From SCUD01 sp036824505 (GTDB lineage Bacteria; Pseudomonadota; Gammaproteobacteria; Steroidobacterales; Steroidobacteraceae), in the NCBI GenBank assembly GCA_036824505.1, contig DAITAA010000010.1, forward strand, positions 44,455 to 108,454: a stretch of 64,000 nucleotides of DNA, in the 5' to 3' direction. This document shows, in pieces, positions 42,680 to 51,482 of the stretch (the first letter of the stretch is position 1; each line of letters starts with the position of its first letter). A program made the position numbers and the translations under genes. The notes under the pieces were generated by a model. It was not told the DNA's origin and ran no database searches. It saw only the letters and a list, made by a program, of their open reading frames with translations.

Positions 42680-43651
42680 ATGAATCCGGTGGTGTCCTGG
42701 CCCCTCGTGTCGGTCGTCGTCCCCGCGCGTGACGAAGCGGTGTTGATTGCCCGCGTCGTGCAGGCGATATCGTCACAGGTTTCGCGTGCGTCGAGGATCG
42801 AAGTCATAGTGGTGGATGACGGTTCTACCGATGCCACCGTTTTGCTAGCACGCGCTGCCGGCGCGCGAGTGATAGAAGCACGCAAGGCCGGAGAGCGCGG
42901 CAATTGTGCGGCGGCCCGTAATCGTGGTGCGGCCGAGAGTCGAGGCGATCCTATTGTCTTCGTGGACGCTGACTGTGTAGTAGCCGATGACTGGCTCGAG
43001 CACTTGCTTCGCGCTCACGAGCGAGGGGCCACGATTGTTGGAGGATCGTTGGCATTGCCACCGGGGCTGCCGGCGACCGCTCGCTGCGACTACTACTGCG
43101 GCTGGTATCTGATTCATCCAGCTGCGCGTGCGGGTTGGGTTCCGCATCATCCGCCACCCAATCTCAGCGTCCGGCGCGTGGCTTTCTTGTCGACATCCGG
43201 TTACACGACCGAGGCCCCGTACGATTTTGCGAATGAGGAGCGCTTCTGGCAGCGCGAATTGAAAGCCGCCGGACATCGCATCTACTTCGAGCCGAAAGCC
43301 ATTGCTTATCACTACAATCGTCCCGGATTCGGCAACCTTATGCGCAGGAACTATCGCTGGGGATATACGGCCGTGGAGGTCAAGTCCCAGACCGGGGTGG
43401 CGCGAGCGGCATGGTTGTACCGCTATCCTTGGCTCGTGATTGCCGTCAGTCCGCTGCTGGCCATCGCTCACACGGCCTTCATCCTGATATGTTGGGTGCG
43501 GGTACGGATATTCGAGCCAGTCTTGATGCTGCCTGCAATCCTGGTTTCACGGCTTGCTTATGTCAGTGGCATGGTCGTAGGTGCGCTGCGCTGGTTGCAA
43601 GTCAAGAGAAAGCCCTTGGGAACCGCACGACACCGGCCCAGATGGGGATAG
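42680..43651 (+). CDS. Glycosyltransferase family 2 with C-terminal membrane segment
   Basis: 323 residues. GT-A fold: PLVSVVVPARDEAVLIARVV, EVIVVDDGSTDATV, AARNRGAAESRGDPIVFVDA with the metal-binding DADC, and a GERFWQ-like acceptor-site motif FANEERFWQRELKAAGHRIY. Two C-terminal hydrophobic helices (WLVIAVSPLLAIAHTAFILI, LPAILVSRLAYVSGMVVGAL) suggest membrane association. Likely adds one sugar to a lipid-linked glycan. About 30 bases precede the next GT2 gene. Confidence 0.9.
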   Translation: MNPVVSWPLVSVVVPARDEAVLIARVVQAISSQVSRASRIEVIVVDDGSTDATVLLARAAGARVIEARKAGERGNCAAARNRGAAESRGDPIVFVDADCVVADDWLEHLLRAHERGATIVGGSLALPPGLPATARCDYYCGWYLIHPAARAGWVPHHPPPNLSVRRVAFLSTSGYTTEAPYDFANEERFWQRELKAAGHRIYFEPKAIAYHYNRPGFGNLMRRNYRWGYTAVEVKSQTGVARAAWLYRYPWLVIAVSPLLAIAHTAFILICWVRVRIFEPVLMLPAILVSRLAYVSGMVVGALRWLQVKRKPLGTARHRPRWG

Positions 43652-43681
43652 GCTCTCGCCGCCCCGTCACGGTCGCCCCCT

Positions 43682-44689
43682 ATGCCAGATTTGCCAGCCA
43701 TCACACTTGCCGTCGCCGTTTGCACGAGGGACAGGCCTGAGCAGCTGGAACGGCTGCTTGAATCGATCGTGCGGCAGGGCTGCAAACCGGCCGAGGTGCT
43801 GGTGATCGATAACGCCCCGTCGACGGATCGGTCCGAACGGATGGTTTGTCAGCACTTCCCGACGTATCGATACATCCAAGAGCCCGCGCCGGGCCTGGAT
43901 TTTGCGCGCAATCGCGCATTGCAGGAGGCAAAGGCCGACGTCGTGGCATTCATTGACGACGATGCCGTCGCGGCACACGACTGGGTGGAAGTAATGATCA
44001 ACGTCTTCTCCCAGAGCCGGCGCATTGCCGTGTGCACCGGCAGGATCGATGCATTGTCACTGGAGCATGAGGGAGCGCGGCTGTTTGAAGCCACGGGCGG
44101 CTTCCGGTGCGGCGACCTGAGAATTCACCTGCCGCCCGGCGCCGGTCCCAAACCACCCGGGATGCCAAGGCCCTTGGTAGCCTGGTCCATTGGCGTCGGA
44201 TTCGGTGCGAGCTTGGCCGTGCGTCGCGCCGTCGTGCTGGAACTCGGTGGGTTCGACGAGGCACTCGATATGGGTGCTGTGTTGCCGGGTGGAGGTGATC
44301 AAGACATCATTTGGCGAACGCTCGAGGCCGGCTATGAAGTGGTTTACGAACCGCGCGTGCGGGTGCTGCATGAACACCGTCGCGAATTGCACGACACGGA
44401 ATTGCAGATTCTTGGGCATGGTCGAGCTCTCATCGCCATGCTCACGAAATTCATGAGGGTTGCGCCCTGGCGACGCAAGCTGCCCATCATCGTGTTCCTG
44501 GCCTGGCGCCTGATAAAGCCTTTCGTCCGCTTGCTGCGCCGTGCTGTCGGAAAAGACCCTCTTCCGGCCCGCCTGTTGTGGCGCCTGGCAGGCCATACAT
44601 GGCGCGGCCTGGGGGAATACCCTGCCGCCCGTCGCCTTTCAGCTGCGCGTGCAGCCGCCGCCCGTGGCCATGCGGCACGCCCAATCTAA
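43682..44689 (+). CDS. Glycosyltransferase family 2
   Basis: 335 residues. GT-A signatures: ITLAVAVCTRDRPEQLERLL, EVLVIDNAPSTD, GLDFARNRALQEAKADVVAF with the metal motif IDDDAVAAHDW, and acceptor-site region LELGGFDEALDMG...GGGDQDIIWRTLEAGYEVVY. The C-terminus is basic and amphipathic (RKLPIIVFLAWRLIKPFVRL), a possible membrane contact. Similar proteins occur as WcaA/rhamnosyl-type transferases, but the sugar cannot be assigned. Followed within 20 bases by the GT2-methyltransferase fusion. Confidence 0.9.
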   Translation: MPDLPAITLAVAVCTRDRPEQLERLLESIVRQGCKPAEVLVIDNAPSTDRSERMVCQHFPTYRYIQEPAPGLDFARNRALQEAKADVVAFIDDDAVAAHDWVEVMINVFSQSRRIAVCTGRIDALSLEHEGARLFEATGGFRCGDLRIHLPPGAGPKPPGMPRPLVAWSIGVGFGASLAVRRAVVLELGGFDEALDMGAVLPGGGDQDIIWRTLEAGYEVVYEPRVRVLHEHRRELHDTELQILGHGRALIAMLTKFMRVAPWRRKLPIIVFLAWRLIKPFVRLLRRAVGKDPLPARLLWRLAGHTWRGLGEYPAARRLSAARAAAARGHAARPI

Positions 44690-44707
44690 CTGCACAGGCG
44701 ACAATTC

Positions 44708-46342
44708 GTGAGCGTCACGCTAGTCATCACCAGCTACAACCACGGCCGGTTCCTGGCCGAGGCGATCGAAAGCGCCTTGGGCCAAAAACAGCCGTTCCAG
44801 CAAATTTTCGTCGTCGACGACGGCTCGACCGACGACACGGCTGCAGTCGCAGCACGGTATCCCCAGATCGTCTGTATCCGACAACCGAACAGCGGACTAT
44901 CGGCAGCCCGCAACAGCGGCCTGCGCGAGGCACGGGGCGACTTTGTCGTATTCCTGGACGCGGACGATCGGCTGCAACCGGAGGCAGTGGAAGCAGGACT
45001 GAGATGCTTTGCGTCAAGCCCTGAAGCGTCCTTTGTTTACGGCCGGTTTCGCATCGTCGAGCCCGGAGGTCAGGCATTGCCGGCTGCGCCGCTGCGCGCA
45101 TGCGGGCCGGATGCCTATCTCGACTTCCTGCGCGGCAACTTCGTCGAAATGCATGCGACCGTCATGTACCGGCGCGAGTCGATCGTCGCATTGCAAGGTT
45201 TCGACGAAGAGCTCCGCGCATGCGAGGACTATGACTTATATCTCCGCATTGCACGACAAGGCCAAGTGGCGTTCCACGAAACGGTCGTCGCCGATTACCG
45301 GCGCCATGGGTCCAACATGTCACGCGATCCACGATTGATGCTGCTCACTTCGCTTGCAGTGCTGAAACGCCAGCGGCCTTACACCCGGGGCAATCGTGAG
45401 CGGCATCGAGCCTACCGGGAGGGGCTGAAGAACTGGCAGGACTGTTACGGGACGAAACTGGCCGGACAGATCGCGTACCAGTACCGGGCCGGCGCATCGC
45501 GGCGTGTTCAGGCGAAAGACTTGAGCCTGTTGCTGACGCGCGCCCCGTACGCATTGGTTTCCAACCGCCGCCTGATTGGCCGCACCGTCCTGCGCAAAGT
45601 CCTCTCCTGGCTGCCGTTCCGTTTGGGAGGGCGGCTGGCAGCGCGGCTGAAACATTCTGATTTCCCACCGCCGCCCGGTCAGGTGTCGCTGGGTGATTTT
45701 CGCCGGCTCGAACCGATCAGTCGGGAGTATGGATTCGACCGGGGCATCCCCGTGGATCGTTATTACGTCGCGCAATTCCTGTCAGATCATTCAAAGGACA
45801 TATGCGGCAGAGTGCTGGAAATCGGGGATAACGGCTACACGAGACGTTTTGGCGGTGGCCAGGTGGCCGCTTCCGATGTGTTGAATGTGTATCCGGCCGG
45901 GGGATCAACCACGATCGTGTCCGACCTGACCACCGGGTCCGGCATCCCGGACAGCACCTTCGACTGCCTGATCGTCACGCAGACCCTGCACCTGCTGTGG
46001 GACGTGGCCGCCGGTGTAAGGACGATGTATCGGATCCTCAAGCCCGGCGGCGTCCTGCTGCTGACGGTGCCGGGCACGATTTCGCAGCTCGAGCAGGGAC
46101 AATGGCGGTCGACATGGTATTGGGGGTTCGGTCCGCTGGCCATACAGCGCCTGTTCGGCGCCCTTTTTCCCTCGTACGGCTTGGAAGTGACTAGTCATGG
46201 CAACGTACTGGCCAGTATCTGTTTCCTGCAGGGCATGGCAGCAGATGAATTGACGACTGCTGAACTGGAACACCGCGATCCTCTTTATCCGTTGTTGCTC
46301 ACGGTCCGTGCCGTAAAGCCCCCTGGCGGAGCGAGTTCATGA
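44708..46342 (+). CDS. Fused GT2 glycosyltransferase and SAM-dependent methyltransferase
   Basis: 544 residues from a GTG. Residues ~1-230 are a GT2 domain: VTLVITSYNHGRFLAEAIES, IFVVDDGSTDDTAAVA, SAARNSGLREARGDFVVFLD with ADD, and EELRACEDYDLYLRIARQGQ. A basic linker to ~340 follows. Residues ~345-545 form a class I methyltransferase-like domain: RVLEIGDNGYTRRFGGG (motif I variant), SDLTTGSGIPDSTFDCLIVT, LWDVAAGVRTMYRILKPGGV and LLLTVPGTI. Such fusions would add and methylate a sugar, for example capping a polymer before Wzm/Wzt export. That role is inference. Confidence 0.88.
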   Translation: MSVTLVITSYNHGRFLAEAIESALGQKQPFQQIFVVDDGSTDDTAAVAARYPQIVCIRQPNSGLSAARNSGLREARGDFVVFLDADDRLQPEAVEAGLRCFASSPEASFVYGRFRIVEPGGQALPAAPLRACGPDAYLDFLRGNFVEMHATVMYRRESIVALQGFDEELRACEDYDLYLRIARQGQVAFHETVVADYRRHGSNMSRDPRLMLLTSLAVLKRQRPYTRGNRERHRAYREGLKNWQDCYGTKLAGQIAYQYRAGASRRVQAKDLSLLLTRAPYALVSNRRLIGRTVLRKVLSWLPFRLGGRLAARLKHSDFPPPPGQVSLGDFRRLEPISREYGFDRGIPVDRYYVAQFLSDHSKDICGRVLEIGDNGYTRRFGGGQVAASDVLNVYPAGGSTTIVSDLTTGSGIPDSTFDCLIVTQTLHLLWDVAAGVRTMYRILKPGGVLLLTVPGTISQLEQGQWRSTWYWGFGPLAIQRLFGALFPSYGLEVTSHGNVLASICFLQGMAADELTTAELEHRDPLYPLLLTVRAVKPPGGASS

Positions 46343-47352
46343 AGCTGCTGCAGAAGCTGCGGGACACGCTTTGGCAAGGGAAGGGCGCGCAGGCCCTGAT
46401 CCTGCTGTATCACCGAATTGGCGAGAGCGAGTCGGACCCATGGCAGATGTGCGTCAGCCCGCCGGCATTCGATCGCCAGCTGGACTGGTTGCAGCGGCAT
46501 CGCCGCGTGGTCCCTTTGCGCCAGCTCGCCCACGAGCTTCGCACGGGAGCGCGCTCCGAGCGCAGCGTCGCCATTACGTTCGACGACGGCTATGCCGACA
46601 ACCTCATCAACGCTGCCCCACTTCTGACCAGGCATGGCTTGGCGGCGACGTTCTTCGTTACGTCCGGAATGCTCGGATCGCAACGCGAATTCTGGTGGGA
46701 TGAACTTGAACGCCTGCTGTTGCAGCCGGGAACCTTGCCAGAAGTGCTCCAGGTGCGGGCGGGCGGACAAGTACGCCAATTCCGGCCGGGTCTTGCTGCG
46801 TCGCAGCCGTGGGATCCGCGCTCGAGCCGCGGCGTTCATCCGTGGGAAGCGTCGCCGAACACGCGTCTGGGATTCTATTACGCCGTTTGGGCCTGCCTGA
46901 AGCCTCTGGAGGAGAACGCGCGCCGGGAAGCACTGACGGAGATCCGGCAGCAGCTTGGCGCCGTCGAGCAACTGCGCGAGCCTTGCCGCACACTGGCCGT
47001 GGATGAACTCAAACGACTCGCGGGCTGCCCCGGGGTCGATATCGGGGCGCACTCGGTGAGCCACGCCGCGCTCTCGACGCGCCCTGCAGAGCAACAGCGC
47101 TGGGAATTGCAGAAGTCCAAGAGCGACCTGGAAAGACTGGTCGAACGCCCGGTTTACGGATTTGCTTATCCCTATGGCGATTATGGAGCGGAATCCGCGC
47201 AGTTCGCCATCGAGGCGGGCTACGAATTCGCCTGCACGACGGACAGGAAGCGTCTTTCCAGTGATTCGCCGATGCATCTGCTGCCGCGACTGACAGTGGA
47301 CAACTGGGACGAAGCGGAGCTCGCCCGGCAGGTGCGCAGGGCAATGGGATGA
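46339..47352 (+). CDS. Polysaccharide deacetylase family protein
   Basis: 337 residues; ATG overlaps the preceding stop by four bases. NodB-type motifs: ALILLYHRIGESESDPWQM, SVAITFDDGYADN (catalytic and metal Asp), the metal pair in DIGAHSVSHAALS, then YGFAYPYGDYGAE. No signal peptide, so it probably acts in the cytoplasm on a nucleotide- or lipid-linked sugar, or belongs to the CE4-like proteins common in O-antigen and exopolysaccharide loci. It removes N- or O-acetyl groups if active; the substrate is unknown. The next gene overlaps in ATGA. Confidence 0.9.
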   Translation: MKLLQKLRDTLWQGKGAQALILLYHRIGESESDPWQMCVSPPAFDRQLDWLQRHRRVVPLRQLAHELRTGARSERSVAITFDDGYADNLINAAPLLTRHGLAATFFVTSGMLGSQREFWWDELERLLLQPGTLPEVLQVRAGGQVRQFRPGLAASQPWDPRSSRGVHPWEASPNTRLGFYYAVWACLKPLEENARREALTEIRQQLGAVEQLREPCRTLAVDELKRLAGCPGVDIGAHSVSHAALSTRPAEQQRWELQKSKSDLERLVERPVYGFAYPYGDYGAESAQFAIEAGYEFACTTDRKRLSSDSPMHLLPRLTVDNWDEAELARQVRRAMG

Positions 47353-48260
47353 GTACGACAGCGCGAGCCTCGGTCATCATCATCTTCCTCAATGAGGAGC
47401 GCTTTATCGAGGAAGCAATTGCGAGCGTACTGGCGCAGGATTACGAACAGTGGGAATTGATCCTGGTCGATGACGGCTCTACCGACGGCAGCACGCAGAT
47501 CGCCAAGTCACACGCGGTAGCGCAGCCGCACCGAATCCGCTACCTCGAGCACCCGGGCCACGAGAACCGGGGAATGAGCGCATCCAGAAACCTCGGACTG
47601 GCCCATGCACAGGGCGACGCGGTAGCCTTCCTCGACGCCGACGATACCTGGCTTCCCAACAAGCTCGGCGAGCAGCTCGCAATCCTCGATGCCTATCCGC
47701 AGGTCGAACTCGTATATGGCCGCACGCTCCTGTGGCGCAGTTGGCGCGCGGCGGGGAGTGGACATCGCGATTATCAAGATGATTTCTGTGACTTGCGCTT
47801 GCCGGCGGACACGATCGTCGCGCCTCCAAGACTTCTCGTGAGTCTGATTGAGAACCGCGCACAGACACCCACCACCTGTAATGCACTGATACGGCGCCAT
47901 GCAATCAGCCGTGTTGGCGGCTTCGAGGCTGCTTTTCGCGGCATGTTTGAGGATCAGGTGTTTTTCATGAAACTGAGCGTCACGGCCCATGCATTCCTGG
48001 CGTCGCGTGTGTGGGCACGCTACCGGCAAAGGCACGACAGTTACTCTGCGCGTGCGGAGGCGAGCGGGGAGCTGCCCGCGGCGAGGAGCCAGCTGCTCGA
48101 ATGGCTCGAGCGCTATCTTCGCGATCAGGGAGTACGCTCGCCGGAAGTGTGGCGCATGCTGCGGCGGCAACAACGTGCGGCACGCTGGCCGGTGCTGCAG
48201 TGGTTCTACTGGCGTTACGACGGTCTCAGAAACACGCTCGGTTGCCATGCCGGGCGTTGA
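47349..48260 (+). CDS. Glycosyltransferase family 2 (tandem copy 1)
   Basis: 303 residues, start overlapping the deacetylase stop. GT-A signature: ASVIIIFLNEERFIEEAIAS, WELILVDDGSTDGSTQIA, SASRNLGLAHAQGDAVAFLD with ADDTWLPNKL, and VGGFEAAFRGMFEDQVFFMK at the acceptor site. It is clearly related to the next gene, whose corresponding motifs align along the whole length, so the pair arose by tandem duplication. Donor sugar not assignable. Confidence 0.9.
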   Translation: MSTTARASVIIIFLNEERFIEEAIASVLAQDYEQWELILVDDGSTDGSTQIAKSHAVAQPHRIRYLEHPGHENRGMSASRNLGLAHAQGDAVAFLDADDTWLPNKLGEQLAILDAYPQVELVYGRTLLWRSWRAAGSGHRDYQDDFCDLRLPADTIVAPPRLLVSLIENRAQTPTTCNALIRRHAISRVGGFEAAFRGMFEDQVFFMKLSVTAHAFLASRVWARYRQRHDSYSARAEASGELPAARSQLLEWLERYLRDQGVRSPEVWRMLRRQQRAARWPVLQWFYWRYDGLRNTLGCHAGR

Positions 48261-49182
48261 CCCTCCTGCTCAGTCGGCTGCCGAGCATCCGGTTGTCTCC
48301 GTGATCACGCCGTTCCTGGATGCCGCCGACTTCCTTGAGGACGCAATTATCAGTGTGCAGAGTCAGACACTGCCCGCCTGGGAGCTTCTGCTCATCGACG
48401 ACGGTTCCAAAGATGGTAGCTCCAAGTTGGCTCAGGACTACGCGTCGCAGTTTCCGGGTCAGATCCTATATTTCGAACATGCAGGCCACAGAAATCTCGG
48501 CAAGAGCGTCTCGCGTAATCTGGGCGTAGCTCATGCGCGGGGAGCCTATCTGACTTTTCTCGACGCCGATGACGTGCTCCTGCCGCATAAGCTCGAGCAT
48601 CAGACGAACTTGCTCGGACGGCATTCCCAAGCCGGCATGGTGTACGGGGCGACCGAATACTGGGTCAGCTGGGATCGCTCCAGAAGGAGATGGCGCCGCG
48701 ACCGGATTGGAAAGTTAGGCGTGGAACCCGAACGCCTGTACACCTGCCCCGCGCTGTTGACCACATGGTTGCGCAAGCCAGGAGTCGTCCCGTGTCTGTG
48801 TGCCGCAATGGCGCGCACCAGTCTTGTCCGGCGAGTCGGAGCGTTCGATGAACGGATCCAGGATCTCTACGAAGACCAGGTCTTCCTGGTAAAAATGCTC
48901 ATGGCAGCCGCCGTGTATGTCGAGGCTGGGTGCGGCGAGCGTTACCGCCAGCACTCCGGGTCGAGCTCGGCGCAAGCGGTTGCAGCGGGCCGCTATCACC
49001 CGGTGAGGGCAAATCCTGCGCGCCTGGCATTCCTGCAGTGGCTGGAAAGCCATCTCAAAGCGCGAGACGCGCTTGCGGGAGAAACGGCGCGTGCGCTGCA
49101 TGCCGCACTGCGCCCGTATCGGCATCCCTTGCTCTATCGTGCGCTGCACCCGTTCAGTGCGCTGGCGGCCTGGTTCAGGTAA
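48247..49182 (+). CDS. Glycosyltransferase family 2 (tandem copy 2)
   Basis: About 311 residues from ATG 48247, overlapping the preceding gene by 14 bases; the open frame extends upstream but there lies inside copy 1. Motifs: PVVSVITPFLDAADFLEDAI, WELLLIDDGSKDGSSKLA, SVSRNLGVAHARGAYLTFLD with ADDVLLPHKL, and VGAFDERIQDLYEDQVFLVK. Last gene of the forward operon; its 3' end overlaps the convergent epimerase gene by 49 bases. Confidence 0.9.
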   Translation: MPGVDPPAQSAAEHPVVSVITPFLDAADFLEDAIISVQSQTLPAWELLLIDDGSKDGSSKLAQDYASQFPGQILYFEHAGHRNLGKSVSRNLGVAHARGAYLTFLDADDVLLPHKLEHQTNLLGRHSQAGMVYGATEYWVSWDRSRRRWRRDRIGKLGVEPERLYTCPALLTTWLRKPGVVPCLCAAMARTSLVRRVGAFDERIQDLYEDQVFLVKMLMAAAVYVEAGCGERYRQHSGSSSAQAVAAGRYHPVRANPARLAFLQWLESHLKARDALAGETARALHAALRPYRHPLLYRALHPFSALAAWFR

Positions 49183-50285
49183 TCCGGCGCGACCGGAAAG
49201 CCAGCGAACGCGAGCCAGCCGAGCGTCCGGCGGCAACCTTCTTCAAAGCTGACGGTCGGCTTGTAGCCGAGGACCCGCCGGGCCTTTGCATCCGAAAGTT
49301 TGACGGTGCAGCTATATAGCATGGCCATTTCCGGCGTCACCTCATGTGTGACGCAATCGGGGCCACCTGCGGCCCGGTACGTCCACGGCGACGGTACGGG
49401 CGGCGGCAGCGGGGACAGCGCGGCACTCAATGTGCTTCTGAGGCGCCTCGGCAAACGCAGCCGCAGGGGGCGAATCACGGGATGCCCGTGCAGGAAATCA
49501 AGGACATCTTTCCATTTGCGTGATCCCACGGTTGCTGAGGCAGCAGCGATGTCGGCGACGTCAAAACCGAGAGCCGCGGCAACCGGACGGTAGAGATCGG
49601 CCCACGTCACGGTCTCCTCGTCGGCAACGATGAATGCCTGGCCATCGGCTGCTGCAGCGGTCAGCGCAAGCTGGATCGCGTAAACCAGGTTGTCTACGTA
49701 AATGCTGTTGCAGATGCCCTTGCCGCCGTCGAGCCAACATGCGGTACCCGCCAGCAGATCTGCAGCGAACTGACTTATCCAGGCCGAGCGAGGTCCGGTT
49801 ACTATGCCAGGCCGGAGAATGACCGTTTCCACCGAACCCCGGCTCCGCAGCGACTTCAACCGCCTCTCGGCCCTTACCTTTGCATTGTTGTAAGCGACAG
49901 GCTGGCGATCGCTCAACCGCGCATTCTCATCGGTACCCGGTGGCGGTGCCTGACCATGCACGGCCGCCGTGCTGAGATACACCAGCCGCCTGATACCTGC
50001 CCTCTCCGCCGCACGGTAGGCAGGAGTAATCGATTTCAGAATCGTCGCGGGCGCGCCAGCGACGGCGTGCACGACGGTATCACAGGCTTTGAACGCGGCA
50101 GACAGCGATGTCTCATCGCAGGCATCGGCGATCCGGCAGTCCAGGTCAAAGCGTGACAGCGTCGCCTGGCCCTGCACGGTGCGCACCACGGGACGCACTT
50201 CCGCATTGCCGCCAAGATGGAGCATTTCTACGGCCCGGCTGCCGATGAATCCATTGGCGCCGACGATCGCCACTCTCGGGCTCAC
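49134..50285 (-). CDS. NAD-dependent epimerase/dehydratase family protein
   Basis: 383 residues, extended SDR. N-terminal NAD-binding VAIVGANGFIGSRAVEMLH, DACDETSLSAAFKACDTVVH, the catalytic-type region LVYLSTAAVHGQAPP with PVAYNNAKVRAE (YxxxK), and ILRPGIVTGPR. It acts on a nucleotide sugar or related substrate; sub-class cannot be fixed. Last gene of the reverse glycan operon. Its stop lies inside the convergent glycosyltransferase gene (49-base overlap). It overlaps the upstream oxidoreductase stop in a four-base ATGA. Confidence 0.88.
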   Translation of the reverse strand: MSPRVAIVGANGFIGSRAVEMLHLGGNAEVRPVVRTVQGQATLSRFDLDCRIADACDETSLSAAFKACDTVVHAVAGAPATILKSITPAYRAAERAGIRRLVYLSTAAVHGQAPPPGTDENARLSDRQPVAYNNAKVRAERRLKSLRSRGSVETVILRPGIVTGPRSAWISQFAADLLAGTACWLDGGKGICNSIYVDNLVYAIQLALTAAAADGQAFIVADEETVTWADLYRPVAAALGFDVADIAAASATVGSRKWKDVLDFLHGHPVIRPLRLRLPRRLRSTLSAALSPLPPPVPSPWTYRAAGGPDCVTHEVTPEMAMLYSCTVKLSDAKARRVLGYKPTVSFEEGCRRTLGWLAFAGFPVAPDYLNQAASALNGCSAR

Positions 50286-51406
50286 CCGGCCCTCCGCGGC
50301 GAGCGCTCGTTAAGTTCCGCAGCCCGAAGCGCTTCGGCCTCGCCCAGCCACGGCATCGGCATCGCCTCGCGACGAGCATAGCAGTGCTCGATCAAGCGCA
50401 GGCTCGGCAGGACCTCAGCTGCCGGAACGCGCAAGGGTTCGGCCCGCCTCATTGCCGCGATGACATTGCAGATCTGGTCGATAAAACTTCGCTCGAAATG
50501 AGCAGCAGGTCTTGCCGCATGTTCGACAGCGGCATTGAGGGTATACCTGGATTCCCCGAAACTCGCCTCCAGGCGATTCGTTTCGCCCTGCCAGCTCAAC
50601 CACCCGCGCGTGCCGCGTAGCGTGTAGCGACTCCCCAGAGGACAATCGCGGCTCAATCTCACCTGGCCGGAGAACCCCGAGGCGAACCCGCAGCGCAGGC
50701 GGCAGTTGACCTCGATCCCACCCATTGCATCGTCCTCGTAGAACGTATCAACGGGCGCTCCCAGCCACCAGATCATCAGGTCCAGGGCATGCGCTCCGAT
50801 GTCCATCAGTACACCTCCGCCGGACGAGCTCTTGTCGAAGTACGCGGCAGAGACAACTGGCCAGCGAAAAACGCCTCCTTCCCGCACGTCAAAGGACGTG
50901 ATGTCTCCGATCGCCTTCGCGGCCAGCATTTCGCGGATCATTTGTGTCGCCGGAAAGAACCGCCGAAGCATTCCGGCGGCCAGCACTCCGGAGCTGGCCG
51001 CCGCCGCCTCGATCATCGTCCGAGCCTCGGCCACGGAGGTCGCAAGCGGCTTTTCGCACAGGACCGATATGCCGGCTCTCAGCAACTCGACGCTTTGCTC
51101 GGCGTGCAGCGCGGGCGGAGAGGCGAGAATGACCAGATCCATGTCTTCGGAGAGACGGGAAAACCGATCAGCTTCCAACGCCGAGGGAAAGCTCTGTTTC
51201 AGTGCCCTGCGCATCGCCGGGGCCGGATCATATAGCGCACGGACCTCGAGCCAGCCCGCCTTCTCGAGTGCCTGCAACGCGGGGGCGTAATACAGCTGCG
51301 CGACGGCACCGCAACCCGAGAGCGCGACCGCCACTGGCGCTGCTCCAGCGTTTCCGGGGTAACGTCCGTCAGTCGTCCCCGCGATAGGGTTTTCGTGGCA
51401 CGTCAT
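50282..51406 (-). CDS. Gfo/Idh/MocA family oxidoreductase
   Basis: About 374 residues from ATG 51406 (MTCHENPIAG). N-terminal Rossmann domain VAVALSGCGAVAQLYYAPAL, then LVILASPPALHAEQSVELLR, the conserved ISVLCEKPLATSVAEARTMI (catalytic Lys in EKP), and the C-terminal domain with GGVLMDIGAHALDLMIWWLG (active His). This family oxidises or reduces sugar nucleotides and inositols using NAD(P). In a glycan locus it may act with the neighbouring epimerase. About 75 bases separate it from the GT2 upstream. Confidence 0.9.
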   Translation of the reverse strand: MTCHENPIAGTTDGRYPGNAGAAPVAVALSGCGAVAQLYYAPALQALEKAGWLEVRALYDPAPAMRRALKQSFPSALEADRFSRLSEDMDLVILASPPALHAEQSVELLRAGISVLCEKPLATSVAEARTMIEAAAASSGVLAAGMLRRFFPATQMIREMLAAKAIGDITSFDVREGGVFRWPVVSAAYFDKSSSGGGVLMDIGAHALDLMIWWLGAPVDTFYEDDAMGGIEVNCRLRCGFASGFSGQVRLSRDCPLGSRYTLRGTRGWLSWQGETNRLEASFGESRYTLNAAVEHAARPAAHFERSFIDQICNVIAAMRRAEPLRVPAAEVLPSLRLIEHCYARREAMPMPWLGEAEALRAAELNERSPRRAG

Positions 51407-51482
51407 GGTTTCAAGACGGCTCGGCGGTATGGTTTGGTGACCGAAACTGCGTTTCTTGCACTGTATTCGGAGATCGCCGCGC

